64,000 nt of DNA, from positions 58,039,338 through 58,103,337 of the forward strand of contig CM054118.1 of the NCBI GenBank assembly GCA_028673005.1, written 5' to 3'. This stretch comes from Tanypteryx hageni (lineage: Eukaryota; Arthropoda; Insecta; Odonata; Petaluridae). A model generated the notes under the pieces. It ran no database searches. It was not told the DNA's origin and saw nothing but the letters and a program-made list of their open reading frames with translations. Shown here one piece after another: positions 39,601-43,897 of the stretch (position 1 is the stretch's first letter; every line of letters begins with the position of its first letter). A program made the translations under genes and the position numbers.

Positions 39601-39659
39601 TGACCATCAAGAGGCTCGGTGAGGACACCTTGTCCTCCTCTTCGCGTGTCTATTGTCAT
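2705..39659 (-). CDS. USP9X/faf: USP9X / fat facets-type ubiquitin hydrolase gene, 5' half (22 exons placed)
   Basis: Minus-strand gene whose joined exons read as the N-terminal ~1,400 residues of the large deubiquitinase family USP9X (vertebrates) / fat facets (Drosophila). Family members remove ubiquitin from endocytic, signalling and developmental substrates in the cytoplasm; that role is family knowledge. Exon joins keep phase throughout, with GT donors and AG acceptors. Diagnostic stretches include [49 protein letters not shown] and [15 protein letters not shown]. Known full-length proteins are ~2,550-2,800 residues, so about half is here: the armadillo/HEAT-like scaffold and a ubiquitin-like segment. 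The Cys/His catalytic USP domain lies past the left edge. The protein often matches vertebrate USP9X better than faf (for example [20 protein letters not shown]). No stops or frameshifts occur in the exons. One conserved exon between 24518 and 17754 was not located. The introns are full of transposon copies. The first exon faces an LRR gene across a shared upstream region. Confidence 0.95.
2982..4924. other. Two USP9X introns, no other features seen
   Basis: Spans 2982-3761 and 3987-4924, either side of the serine-rich exon. AT-rich sequence with no terminal repeats, coding similarity or RNA gene that I can recognise. Confidence 0.5.
3762..3986 (-). CDS. USP9X/faf: USP9X/faf serine-rich exon, possibly cassette
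   Basis: 225 bp (75 codons), phase 0 on both sides. After [15 protein letters not shown] comes a stretch of about 45 residues that is mostly Ser, Pro and Thr. Neither faf nor USP9X has a matching long insert here. Splice sites (tgttttag / AAG|gtgata) are good and the frame stays open, but skipping it would also keep frame. It could be an optional exon. Confidence 0.65.
4925..5195 (-). CDS. USP9X/faf: USP9X/faf coding exon
   Basis: 271 bp, phase 2 in and phase 0 out. Encodes [20 protein letters not shown] (USP9X: [20 protein letters not shown]), a variable serine-rich middle, and [21 protein letters not shown] chose acceptor ccatag at 5196-5198 because it keeps frame; the nearer accag at about 5180 does not. 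Confidence 0.88.
5196..7434. other. Intron with repeat-like ends
   Basis: At about 5567 a pogo-like terminus (CAGTAAAATCTCTATCTTAC) begins, but I could not find its partner. At about 5409 there is a TACCGTATTTCTC end. Around 6380-6420 CAGTGGTAGTCAA resembles a hAT end. None can be bounded, so none is listed as a complete element. Confidence 0.35.
7550..8280 (+). pseudogene. Penelope-type reverse transcriptase fragment
   Basis: Two open segments in different frames join near 7838. The first carries RT motifs A and B, the second the YVDDIL catalytic motif, then NFLDLTLSL and [18 protein letters not shown], a block typical of Penelope RTs. RT copies element RNA at nicked target DNA. The frame break and the missing N-terminal part make this a relic. 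Confidence 0.85.
8342..8695 (+). pseudogene. GIY-YIG endonuclease domain of the Penelope-like element
   Basis: [20 protein letters not shown] is the GIY-YIG core (G-V-Y ... A-V-Y-I), followed by the conserved Arg in RIKEHKR and a terminal Glu region ([11 protein letters not shown]). The open frame ends at 8695 with a TAA stop, the natural C-terminus of the fused RT-nuclease protein. It lies in a different frame from the RT segment. Confidence 0.85.
8978..9015 (+). ncRNA. Hammerhead-ribozyme-like motif in Penelope 3' end
   Basis: Core CTGATGA at 8981-8987, then a 5-bp stem II (8989-8993 with 8998-9002, loop GATT), GAAA at 9003-9006, and GTC at 9010-9012. Stem I is short (CAC 8978-8980 with GTG 9013-9015), and stem III (AC with GT) is minimal. 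Penelope-like elements are known to carry such ribozymes with tiny stem III, which may act as dimers. Activity is not shown. Confidence 0.6.
9059..9534. other. Intron stretch, no feature recognised
   Basis: Between the Penelope-like element and the next repeat. Contains a C10 run at about 9480-9488 and nothing else I can identify. Confidence 0.4.
9670..11014 (+). mobile_element. piggyBac-type transposon, internally deleted
   Basis: 1,345 bp flanked by TTAA at 9666-9669 and 11015-11018. The left end begins CCCCCCCGGCG; the right end (reverse strand) begins CCTTTTAAGCG, so the terminal repeats agree only loosely. Inside is a decayed piggyBac transposase reading left to right. The pre-insertion site is visible in a paralogous repeat at 57.4 kb, where sequence runs straight across, which confirms the boundaries. 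Cut-and-paste elements of this family insert at TTAA. Confidence 0.85.
10099..10928 (+). pseudogene. piggyBac transposase remnant
   Basis: Starts [17 protein letters not shown], stops, then continues in another frame from about 10169 with an acidic region. Next comes [20 protein letters not shown] with NRYMEQ, a further frame change, and [33 protein letters not shown] and [19 protein letters not shown]. These are successive blocks of the piggyBac transposase N-terminal half. The catalytic Asp core is largely missing after about 10790. A short tail ([13 protein letters not shown]) may be C-terminal. Confidence 0.8.
11218..11701. other. Intron stretch, no feature recognised
   Basis: AT-rich. 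A TTAAGGGTTAA site near 11612-11625 resembles one end of a TTAA-type element, but no partner end is clear. Confidence 0.35.
11702..11856 (-). CDS. USP9X/faf: USP9X/faf coding exon
   Basis: 155 bp, phase 0 in and phase 2 out. Encodes [20 protein letters not shown] and ends [15 protein letters not shown] (faf: TKNNFLPSADMHTKR). The next intron is 6.5 kb and holds a Penelope-like element and a piggyBac copy. Confidence 0.92.
11857..12377. other. USP9X intron, nothing recognised
   Basis: AT-rich intron between two coding exons; no repeats or RNA genes seen. Confidence 0.5.
12378..12713 (-). CDS. USP9X/faf: USP9X/faf coding exon
   Basis: 336 bp, phase 0 on both sides. Encodes [20 protein letters not shown], then [15 protein letters not shown] and, after a serine-rich variable middle, [14 protein letters not shown] (USP9X: FFGPSASQVLYLTE). 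Confidence 0.92.
13171..13332. mobile_element. Short inverted-repeat element (TACCGTA ends)
   Basis: 162 bp with ends TACCGTAAATACCCGCGTAT and, inverted, TACCGTATAGTGCGCAC; GTGCGCAC/TGCGCAC recurs inside both ends. It is a MITE lacking coding capacity. Related ends appear at 22903-22984 and about 36325. Superfamily not assigned. Confidence 0.6.
13333..14150. other. Intron stretch, no feature recognised
   Basis: AT-rich sequence between the MITE and the family-X repeat; no coding similarity seen. 12714-13170 is likewise featureless. Confidence 0.4.
14151..14551 (+). repeat. Family-X repeat copy (401 bp)
   Basis: Aligns end to end with the 57112-57719 copy apart from an internal deletion. The left part shares the block ending GGAATCACTGTCAAT. 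The right part shares GTGTTCAGGGGAC, GCATGTATTTCC and the terminal ACTTTCT..GGAGAAAGT. Both copies have ACTTTC-type ends in inverted orientation, suggesting a DNA-transposon-derived repeat. Confidence 0.7.
14862..15207. mobile_element. hAT-type non-autonomous element (346 bp)
   Basis: Ends CAGGCATGTCAAACTCG and CAAGTTTGACGTGCCTG form inverted repeats. An identical 8-bp duplication, TCTTAGCA, flanks it at 14854-14861 and 15208-15215. An 8-bp duplication with CAG..CTG ends is the hAT signature. No coding capacity. Confidence 0.9.
15216..15836. other. Intron stretch, no feature recognised
   Basis: Short open frame on the plus strand at 15278-15487 shows no recognisable similarity. Confidence 0.4.
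15837..15974 (-). CDS. USP9X/faf: USP9X/faf coding exon, serine-rich linker
   Basis: 138 bp, phase 0 on both sides. Starts [20 protein letters not shown] and continues with a Ser/Thr/Pro stretch to ALPGV. USP9X has the same [16 protein letters not shown] linker. Acceptor ctctag, donor GTG|gtaaga. Confidence 0.9.
16226..16472 (-). CDS. USP9X/faf: USP9X/faf coding exon, ubiquitin-like segment
   Basis: 247 bp, phase 2 in and phase 0 out. Encodes [20 protein letters not shown], a leucine-spaced middle and [15 protein letters not shown], the ubiquitin-like region of the family (USP9X: [35 protein letters not shown]). Donor CTG|gtcagt. Confidence 0.91.
16473..17407. other. USP9X intron, nothing recognised
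   Basis: AT-rich intron of about 0.9 kb without repeats or open frames of note. Confidence 0.5.
17408..17754 (-). CDS. USP9X/faf: USP9X/faf coding exon (after the unseen exon)
   Basis: 347 bp, phase 0 in and phase 2 out. Encodes [20 protein letters not shown], then a divergent middle and [20 protein letters not shown]. It corresponds to the family segment right after the DYLWR block, so about 38 residues are unaccounted for upstream. Confidence 0.9.
18071..18655. repeat. Tandem duplication, two diverged units of about 332 bp
   Basis: Unit 1 starts at 18071 and unit 2 at 18403, both with GATATCTCATACTT. They share further landmarks in the same order: ATTAAGGGTA, ATTTACTCAAA, TGATGTCACAAATAATACT, and CCAGTG(A/G)CATTAAAAT. 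Divergence is substantial, so the duplication is old. Confidence 0.75.
19108..19335. repeat. Inverted pair of Penelope-type 3' ends
   Basis: The plus-strand unit at about 19262-19335 reads CCAGATGATGCAATATCAC, then GTGAAACTGG and CTGTGGAAAAGTACTAC. The reverse complement of 19108-19187 reads almost the same. Both resemble the 3' end of the Penelope-like element at 8980-9058, but the hammerhead core reads CAGATGA instead of CTGATGA. About 75 bp separate the arms. Confidence 0.6.
19526..21239. mobile_element. TTAA-flanked, piggyBac-like non-autonomous element (1.7 kb)
   Basis: Flanked by TTAA at 19522-19525 and 21240-21243. Left end CCCCTCAAGCCTGG; right end, reversed, CCCTTAAATGCCATC. Terminal similarity is short. 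No convincing transposase block is visible inside; the longest open frame is 20882-21202. It could be a diverged piggyBac derivative. Confidence 0.55.
20882..21202 (+). CDS. Unassigned 106-residue basic open frame in the TTAA element
   Basis: Runs from ATG ([18 protein letters not shown]) to a TGA stop. Very rich in Lys and Arg, with scattered Tyr and no signal peptide or membrane span. I do not recognise it, and it may be chance. It lies wholly inside the TTAA-flanked element near its right end, so it could be part of a decayed element protein. No splice or promoter evidence. Confidence 0.2.
   Translation: MAPPGKKGEKSCSPLKRYTIATLYFKHQGKVPCRIKKRFLYGKTPSYRSKIENSIAKFNVDYIFLKTGKKYRTCIDRKYKASSFKIYKGYLELKKSLVSKDKRNYG
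21475..22902 (+). mobile_element. CR1-type LINE, 5' part with ORF1 and start of ORF2
   Basis: GC-richer leader, then ORF1 with a PHD-like zinc finger and an SGNH-esterase-like domain, then the start of an endonuclease ORF2. This is the CR1 layout. It ends abruptly at about 22902, where a small inverted-repeat element begins; reverse transcriptase is missing. The 5' boundary near 21475 is estimated. LINE copies usually lose the 5' end, so a copy that keeps the 5' and lacks the 3' implies a later deletion. Confidence 0.75.
21635..22505 (+). pseudogene. CR1 ORF1: PHD-like finger plus SGNH esterase-like domain
   Basis: The first segment (from 21635) has [18 protein letters not shown], a FHIKC and a CLVC: a Cys4-His-Cys3 PHD-like finger. 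It is followed by a coiled-coil-like [15 protein letters not shown] stretch. A frameshift in the A-run near 21986 leads to the second segment with [10 protein letters not shown] (block I Gly-Asp-Ser) and [13 protein letters not shown] at 22317-22319 interrupts it, then [15 protein letters not shown] supplies the Asp/His end block. Esterase ORF1 domains are known in CR1 elements. Confidence 0.75.
22692..22912 (+). pseudogene. CR1 ORF2 endonuclease N-terminus, truncated
   Basis: [20 protein letters not shown] carries the catalytic Asn block, followed by [10 protein letters not shown] (catalytic Glu) and [12 protein letters not shown]. These are motifs I-III of the CR1 apurinic-type endonuclease. 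Similarity ends near 22900 at the inverted-repeat element. Confidence 0.75.
22903..22984. mobile_element. Short TACCGTA-type inverted-repeat element
   Basis: 82 bp. The right end (reversed) reads TACCGTATTTACTCATGTAA and then CCTGCAC; the left end reads ATCGTGTAATGTCCGCAC. The ends pair as inverted repeats and match the family at 13171-13332. It abuts the break in the CR1 copy. Confidence 0.55.
22985..24517. other. Intron stretch lacking an expected USP9X exon
   Basis: I looked on the minus strand for the short conserved exon ending in a DYLWR-like block and did not find it. 24184-24260 holds a 57-bp-spaced repeat of GACGTAACTTC. At 23185-23240 a short stretch resembles one at 56800-56870. 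Confidence 0.35.
24518..24732 (-). CDS. USP9X/faf: USP9X/faf coding exon 14
   Basis: 215 bp, phase 0 in and phase 2 out. Encodes [20 protein letters not shown], then [17 protein letters not shown] and LLTESGM. The next family block ([10 protein letters not shown]... to ...DYLWR) should follow in a short exon beginning in phase 2; it is not seen before 17754. Confidence 0.94.
24911..25011 (-). CDS. USP9X/faf: USP9X/faf coding exon 13
   Basis: 101 bp, phase 1 in and phase 0 out. Acidic start ([15 protein letters not shown]), then [17 protein letters not shown] as in USP9X ([17 protein letters not shown]). Confidence 0.92.
25247..25347 (-). CDS. USP9X/faf: USP9X/faf coding exon 12
   Basis: 101 bp, phase 2 in and phase 1 out. 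Encodes [20 protein letters not shown] followed by LTAYMEKA, close to faf (VIERLQNDYSLVILVTNS). Donor AAAG|gtaaac. Translation runs open into the intron for a while, but homology stops at the donor. Confidence 0.92.
25486..25652 (-). CDS. USP9X/faf: USP9X/faf coding exon 11
   Basis: 167 bp, phase 0 in and phase 2 out. Encodes [20 protein letters not shown], then a [18 protein letters not shown] block. Donor TACAG|gtgctg. Confidence 0.93.
25794..25901 (-). CDS. USP9X/faf: USP9X/faf coding exon 10
   Basis: 108 bp, phase 0 on both sides. Encodes [20 protein letters not shown] and ends ILDYSCSQ, conserved in both faf and USP9X. Confidence 0.93.
26102..26200 (-). CDS. USP9X/faf: USP9X/faf coding exon 9
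   Basis: 99 bp, phase 0 on both sides. Reads [20 protein letters not shown] followed by an acidic [13 protein letters not shown] end, essentially the human USP9X sequence. Acceptor ttgtag, donor AAG|gtataa. Confidence 0.94.
26470..26800 (-). pseudogene. Tigger/pogo transposase N-terminal remnant
   Basis: Reverse strand, broken frames. First comes a helix-turn-helix start ([17 protein letters not shown]), then [12 protein letters not shown]. After a [14 protein letters not shown] stretch, [10 protein letters not shown] leads after a 1-bp shift to [12 protein letters not shown]. This order (CENP-B-type HTH, then the EELD...W..QQR.EGTPIS block) is that of pogo/Tigger transposases. The DDE domain is absent. 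Confidence 0.7.
26954..27100. repeat. Two tandem copies of an approximately 95-bp unit
   Basis: GGGAGTG(T/A)GAAT... followed by GA(T)CTGACTCCAACAATGTAAA-type sequence occurs at about 26954-27010 and again at about 27046-27100. It follows the Tigger remnant and may be part of the same element's noncoding end. Confidence 0.6.
27101..30824. other. Large USP9X intron, mostly unrecognised
   Basis: At 27116-27180 GGGCCCCGGGTTATCGGA looks like a Tigger end. 28795-28930 and 29690-29770 are locally GC-richer with repeated GCATCGTT-like words and may be two ends of a DNA element, but I could not prove it. The rest is AT-rich without features. Confidence 0.35.
30825..31082 (-). CDS. USP9X/faf: USP9X/faf coding exon 8
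   Basis: 258 bp, phase 0 in and out. Encodes [20 protein letters not shown], then [20 protein letters not shown], ending FDCFQ. This is among the most conserved stretches of the family. The acceptor (tggtaag|GCT) has a weak pyrimidine tract but fits phase and homology. The next intron is 4.6 kb. Confidence 0.93.
31083..31893. other. USP9X intron, nothing recognised
   Basis: AT-rich, about 0.8 kb, without repeats or coding similarity. Confidence 0.5.
31894..32029 (-). CDS. USP9X/faf: USP9X/faf coding exon 7
   Basis: 136 bp, phase 2 in and phase 0 out. Encodes [20 protein letters not shown] and an [12 protein letters not shown] end, both conserved across the family. Donor GCG|gtgagt. Confidence 0.94.
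32248..32432 (-). CDS. USP9X/faf: USP9X/faf coding exon 6
   Basis: 185 bp, phase 0 in and phase 2 out. Begins [20 protein letters not shown] and ends [14 protein letters not shown], nearly identical to USP9X in this block. Donor CTCAG|gtaatt. Confidence 0.94.
32517..32673 (-). CDS. USP9X/faf: USP9X/faf coding exon 5
   Basis: 157 bp, phase 2 in and phase 0 out. Encodes [15 protein letters not shown] and [20 protein letters not shown]. The loop between these blocks is shorter than in Drosophila faf and similar in length to vertebrate USP9X. Donor ATT|gtaagt. Confidence 0.92.
33300..33880. repeat. Imperfect direct repeat about 340 bp apart
   Basis: Two units share, in order, GTAAAA(A)GAAAT, TGGTAGCCCTGCT/TGGCAGCCCTGCT, CTTGATTT, TTAATTCCTTCCAAA/TCAATTCCTTCCAAA, CATAATTAC and TTGTAATTGT/TTGCAATTGT. 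Starts are near 33342 and 33683. The (TA)n run lies between the units. Confidence 0.65.
33563..33625. repeat. (TA)n microsatellite, about 63 bp
   Basis: Uninterrupted alternating TA of about 31 units. The open frames reading (IY)n across it are artefacts of the repeat. Confidence 0.95.
34556..34820. mobile_element. hAT-type non-autonomous element (265 bp)
   Basis: Starts CAGTGGTTCTCAAACTTTC and ends CAGTTTGAGAAACACTG as inverted repeats. A perfect 8-bp duplication, CCTTAAAG, flanks it at 34548-34555 and 34821-34828. No coding capacity. Confidence 0.93.
34876..36809. other. Intron stretch with a small tandem repeat
   Basis: Holds a 61-bp tandem pair at about 35631-35752 and a TACTGTATTTACCCAAATAC end near 36328, similar to the TACCGTA element family. 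Otherwise AT-rich with nothing recognised. Confidence 0.4.
35631..35752. repeat. 61-bp tandem repeat, two copies
   Basis: Both units read ATTAATGT(T/G)GCATG.. then GATTGAAAAATTTAAT and end TTATCCATTAAAA. Confidence 0.8.
36810..36944 (-). CDS. USP9X/faf: USP9X/faf coding exon 4
   Basis: 135 bp, phase 2 in and out. Reads through to [15 protein letters not shown], which is conserved in USP9X ([15 protein letters not shown]) and faf. Acceptor tttttttag, donor AATAG|gtgatt. The following 4.1-kb intron carries several repeats. Confidence 0.92.
37471..37579. repeat. 109-bp near-perfect hairpin (candidate small-RNA precursor or fold-back element)
   Basis: Arms of about 53 nt begin TTCAAGAACAAGCACTT and pair with the mirror end AAGTGCTTGTTCTTGAA. 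Pairing runs through ATACTTGTC / GACAAGTAT and GTATCTC / GAGATAC to GCCACAA / TTGTGGC, with only a 2-nt spacer and a few mismatches. It lies in the intron between USP9X exons 3 and 4. Confidence 0.85.
38182..38407 (-). CDS. USP9X/faf: USP9X/faf coding exon 3
   Basis: 226 bp, phase 1 in and phase 2 out. Encodes the conserved [20 protein letters not shown] block, followed by [15 protein letters not shown] as in USP9X (LSQDWFPLLELLAMALNP). Donor AATAA|gtgagt. Confidence 0.93.
38844..39084 (-). CDS. USP9X/faf: USP9X/faf coding exon 2
   Basis: 241 bp, phase 0 in and phase 1 out. An acidic, serine-rich leader is followed by the family signature [20 protein letters not shown]. The acceptor follows a short pyrimidine tract at 39085-39095; the donor is AAAG|gttagt. 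Confidence 0.92.
39579..39659 (-). CDS. USP9X/faf: USP9X/faf coding exon 1 (start codon)
   Basis: Start codon at 39659-39657, then 27 codons beginning [13 protein letters not shown], ending at donor CAG|gttagt in phase 0. Drosophila faf also begins M-T-x-D-T-R-R, which supports this start. The exon is polar and Gln/Thr-rich, as expected for the disordered N-terminus. Confidence 0.88.
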
Positions 39660-41238
39660 CGCTCTTCAATCAAATCGCAACATAGACTTCACAGGATTAA
39701 ATCGAACGAATAAAACAAACTTCAACGATGATTTCTCGAGTCAGCTACATTATCTGTGAAGAGATGCTTTCTGAGACGTTTTCCCGAGAGGTTACCAACA
39801 ATATTTCAATGATAAGATTTACCAAGAATAGAGCAAAATAAAACAGAGCATTACAATTCTACTGCATAATCCATAAGACGAAAAAATACGAACGTATTTC
39901 TTTAAGATCGGTATTCCAATTATGAGTCATGGCAATGCCGTCTTGAAATCAATACTAGGGCAGAGTTCAGCGATCTTTGATTGGCATAGTTAACACATTA
40001 TAAGTGAGGCAGTATTCTATTCCGATTTTCTGCCTAACTAATTATTACTCTATTCACAAGATGAAAAGAAGTTGTTAGCAATCTAGTATGTCAAATTGGT
40101 GAACCCACCCTTTGAAATAACGAAGTTTAAAAAGACAGGATTAATACGCTCCACGTACTACTTGGGACACAAGAAACACGACTTCACTGAACCACTTTAT
40201 TTTAATAATAAAATCGACCATCAAAGATGACACAAAATAATCAAACAATCTTAAAAATGTATTATACGTCGTTGCTGAAGTTAGACGTGTTTACCTTCCT
40301 CTAAAGCTCACCTTCGGTTGCAAACAGAAATCGCTCCGCATAGTCAAATAGCAATTTTACTTAAATCTTATATTAATTTACTAAAACTCTATAACTTAAT
40401 TTTTTAGCTCAACTCTGCCAAATTTCAGTAAGATTCATCAGCCGGGCAACACACAAAATGGCGACTGTTTGCAGTATTCGCTCATGATAGGGAGGGACTA
40501 CGGGAGTAGCGAGAACTACAGCACCTACGAACATCAGTAATCACGCCCAGGGAGAATTTCTCCTCAAGTGAAAGATTGAAACAATCAACATGTGATAACA
40601 TTTTGGAAATAATTAATGATGGTCAATATATATAAGGTGTAATTGAAGTAAAAGACCAACCTCTACATGAGGAACTGAGTATGAAACCACTTGACGTAAA
40701 CTGCACACGCACAGTAAACACCATACACCGGTGACATGGGCGTAATAATATTTCTCCTCGAACTTTTTGTTTAAATTAAAGAGAAAACATTAATGACGAC
40801 AGCGAAGTTTCTCTTGGTCGGATTACGTCGTTACCTTAAATTTTTACGTTGTTTTTTTGTTTCCAATCCAATTGAGATAAGACTTAATTGAAAGAGAACT
40901 ATTTTGTGACGACCTAACATCAGCTGTAGCAGTTTCGGAACTGGAAGTCACATGCAAGTCTGTTTTGTGTTGCCGAAAATTGTGAATGATTGTTAACAAC
41001 TTCTTTAGAGAAGGGATTTAAAAATATCCTCCGTGAAAATAAGCCAAATTCCTTTAATTTTCTATGCTTCGGTTGCATTTAATGATGTAATATTGAGTTT
41101 TATAAAAACAAATGCGATCGAGCTTGCGCTGAGTTTTCGGCAAGATGGGAGAGATTAGTTAGGTGCTAAGTTTGTATGCATTAGTTGGGAAAATTTCTGT
41201 TATTAACCACTGATAATTATAGAAATTTATTTTTAATA
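39660..41238. promoter_or_regulatory. Shared upstream region of two divergent genes
   Basis: 1.58 kb between the USP9X start codon (minus) and the LRR gene start codon (plus). It must hold both 5' UTRs and probably both promoters. At 40456-40464 AAAATGGCG resembles the ATGGC-core motif often found at transcription starts. No TATA box could be assigned. Promoter identity is inferred from layout only. Confidence 0.5.
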
Positions 41239-42418
41239 ATGCCTCCTTTTATAAAAGTGCCGTCTTTATATGTTTTGAGCGTGAACAATTTTACTAAAAT
41301 ATTACACGACTATGTTACAGAGACCAAAGAAAATACCAATAAACTTAGAGGAGTAGTTCTCTCTTCTCTTCATACAGGTATAAAACAGCATTTGGTAGAA
41401 ATTGCAACAAAAAATTATCGTGATAATATTTTTGTGTTGTTTGATTTGTTGGAAGTGTTGCTGGATCGGTGCACCACAAAACTTCATACTGTGGATGAGG
41501 AAAATAGTCTTTGGTTAAATGAATGTGCGGGGTTGTTTACAATATTGGAGCAATGTCAAGCAATAGGACTCGAAGAACTTAGTATTCGAGTGCGCTTAGA
41601 TCCAAGGAATGATCTCGAATATGTTTCTAGCATGAATTCTTCCTTTTATCGCACTCTCCGTCAGATGAGCCATCTCAAAATGCTTGTTCTGCGTAGCGTT
41701 TGTGATAACGAAATCCTGCGTATATTAGGAAGAAATTGCCCACATCTAGAATATTTGGATGTGACCTCTTCATGGCTTGTGGATGACAAAGGCATTCGTC
41801 AACTTCTACTCCGAGATCCAGAATCTTGTAGTAATGAGACTGGAGGGGAATGTTGTCTGCCGGAAATGGAAGGCTTCGAGCAACTCAGCGCATGTTGCTT
41901 AAGCCTTAGAGAAGTCCGTATTCAAGACACAAACACTTCTCTAACTGGAGTACTATTTCTTTTGCGATTTGCTTCATGCCTCCGGTCTCTAGGGGGGTTT
42001 ATCTATTACCGTAATGTTGGTGACGCTGTGGTAAAGTTGGCCTCTAAAAATCCTTCCCTTACATTGTCACTGGCTGAGCTTTGGGACACCTTTCTTCCGC
42101 CAGAAAAAGCTGAAGTTATCGGAAAAGCCGCTCCGAATCTCACAGTTCTTTACACCCGCGCCGACCATCTCTCGAACGTTTCAGCTGTGACATTTCCTTA
42201 CCTGACCTCACTCACAGTCGATTTCGACTTCCATGATCAAGCACACCTTCTGGAAGCTTATCTCCAATTACGTGGTGGTTACCTCCGAAAGCTGGCTTTA
42301 GTTGATCAAACACATCCCGTGTCACTATCGATGCTCGGTAAATACTGCCCATCCTTGTCGGAGTTGAGCGCTAAGGTGTTTGGGGGTGGCCGTTGGGGTT
42401 CGAGGAATCCAAGAGGAG
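41239..42418 (+). CDS. LRR gene exon 1
   Basis: 1,180 bp ending GGAG|gtttgt in phase 1. Holds the N-terminal helical region and most leucine-rich repeats. Confidence 0.82.
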
Positions 42419-43784
42419 GTTTGTATTTGAGTTATTTTTAAAACAGGAGTTTGAATACATTTAATTATTTTCTGTAGATGAGATTTTGGACGCATTAGTC
42501 AAGATCTTGGTTGCATGTCTTCTAAATAAAGAGTCGAGGTAATTACTGAAATATGCTGATGTTCCAGGGAGTAAACCGATGTTGCCTTCCCTGCAAACTG
42601 CACGTTTGCGTTTGGGATCAAATCTCACGTTGCGGGCCATCTTGGGTGGCTGCCCTGAACTGTGTCATTTAGATGTGACACCAGAAGATGCAGATGAAGA
42701 TAACCGTGCTGGAATTGGAGTGTTCTGTGTTGTTGGTCTTGGTTGGCCAGTGGGTGACAAAGACGATGTTTCAGACGGTGAAGATGAAGGTCAGTTTATA
42801 CATTTTATTGTGACAACAGATGATTTTATACCACATTCTCTGACTAACTCATTTAAATTTCTCATTTTTTGGATTATGTAATCTGCCAGTGAAATTAAAG
42901 CTGATTATATTTGTATTGGCTCTTTAAAACTTGCAGTTCTAGCGAGGAAAAAGCTAATATAGTTGTTTCAACAATGGCATGTTTCATTTTCTGAAGGTCA
43001 ATAATCTAAAAATATTGACTAACAAAAATAAAACTTATGTTAGGCATACTGTTTTATGACTTTTATAAAATGTCGAAGTCTGTAATAATGAAAAAAATCA
43101 AAAGCTAATGATTAATGTGTATAGTATTTTCTTTTTAAAGACTGTTTTCATCTATTTAGTATTGATTTGAAGGATACCTGGATCTGGTGGGTCTTTCCTG
43201 TATGCATGCCCCTGTTATTTAATCTGGTTAAATGGAAGATAAACTTTATTTTTAACTGCAAGCGAAAGTAAAACTAACAAGCAATTTAGTTTTTTAACGT
43301 CTTGAAAATAATCATCTATACTTTTCTTAATGACCTGCCCCTAAAAAAATATATTTTGGCTTTTCAAACTATTCAAGTGCCTGATGAGGAGGAAGATTAT
43401 GAACCCGAGGATGACGAAGATTTCGAAGATATTGGCCTTGACGATTCTGCTATCGTAGAGGGACTTGCACTTAATCTTTCCCCCAAGCTCATCTCCGTGG
43501 TTATCCGTAGAGAATGGGCTTGTGGAAGCGTTGGCCTTCGCTCCCTCATTCACTCGTGTCCCAGATTAAGGTCTGTCGAGGATTTATATCTTTGGAAAGG
43601 TTTATCAGGTGGAGAAGAAGAGGTTGCTTCTTTGGGACAGGAAGCTCTAGAGTGCAACTGGGATCTTTCTCTTATATTTCGAGGTACTACATATCCTAAA
43701 AGGATAGGCTTCCCTTTGTGGAGACCTCCTGGTGATTGTGCAGTTGTGTCTGATGACGAGGAAGATTGCTGTAGTAAAGGTTAG
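41239..43784 (+). CDS. Leucine-rich-repeat protein gene, three exons, 602 residues
   Basis: Exons 41239-42418, 42568-42789 and 43378-43784 join in phase 1 at both introns and give 603 codons including the stop. I chose ATG 41239 (MPPFIKVPSLYVLSVNN); the frame is open upstream but has no earlier ATG. Residues about 120-400 hold leucine-rich repeats of the FBXL/AMN1 style: LKMLVLRSVCDNEILRILGR then NCPHLEYLDV. No F-box is evident at the N-terminus. Acidic stretches follow (DVSDGEDE; DEEEDYEPEDDEDFED). Such proteins often act as substrate adaptors, but the function here is unknown. A poly(A) signal AATAAA lies at 43892, 108 bp past the stop. Alternatively, AAAG|gttagg at 43780 could be a donor to an unseen exon. 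Confidence 0.8.
42568..42789 (+). CDS. LRR gene exon 2
   Basis: 222 bp, acceptor ttccag, donor GAAG|gtcagt, phase 1 both sides. Encodes LQTARLRLGSNLTLRAILGG, then CPELCHLDVTPED and an acidic tail. Confidence 0.8.
43378..43784 (+). CDS. LRR gene exon 3 (terminal)
   Basis: 407 bp from acceptor attcaag to stop TAG at 43782-43784. Starts with an acidic run, then LALNLSPKLISVVIRREWAC and a further CPRLRSVEDLYLW repeat. Ends Asp/Glu/Cys-rich. Confidence 0.75.
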
Positions 43785-43891
43785 GTTAAATCAGGATGTA
43801 TTTTAGAATCTACAAGTTTAATTTAGTGAATCAAGAGTCTTATACAAAGGGATTTCAAATTACAATTTTGATTTAGGTATGAGCTACTACT

Positions 43892-43897
43892 AATAAA
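43892..43897 (+). terminator. Poly(A) signal for the LRR gene
   Basis: AATAAA 108 bp downstream of the stop codon; the position suits a short 3' UTR. Confidence 0.45.
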
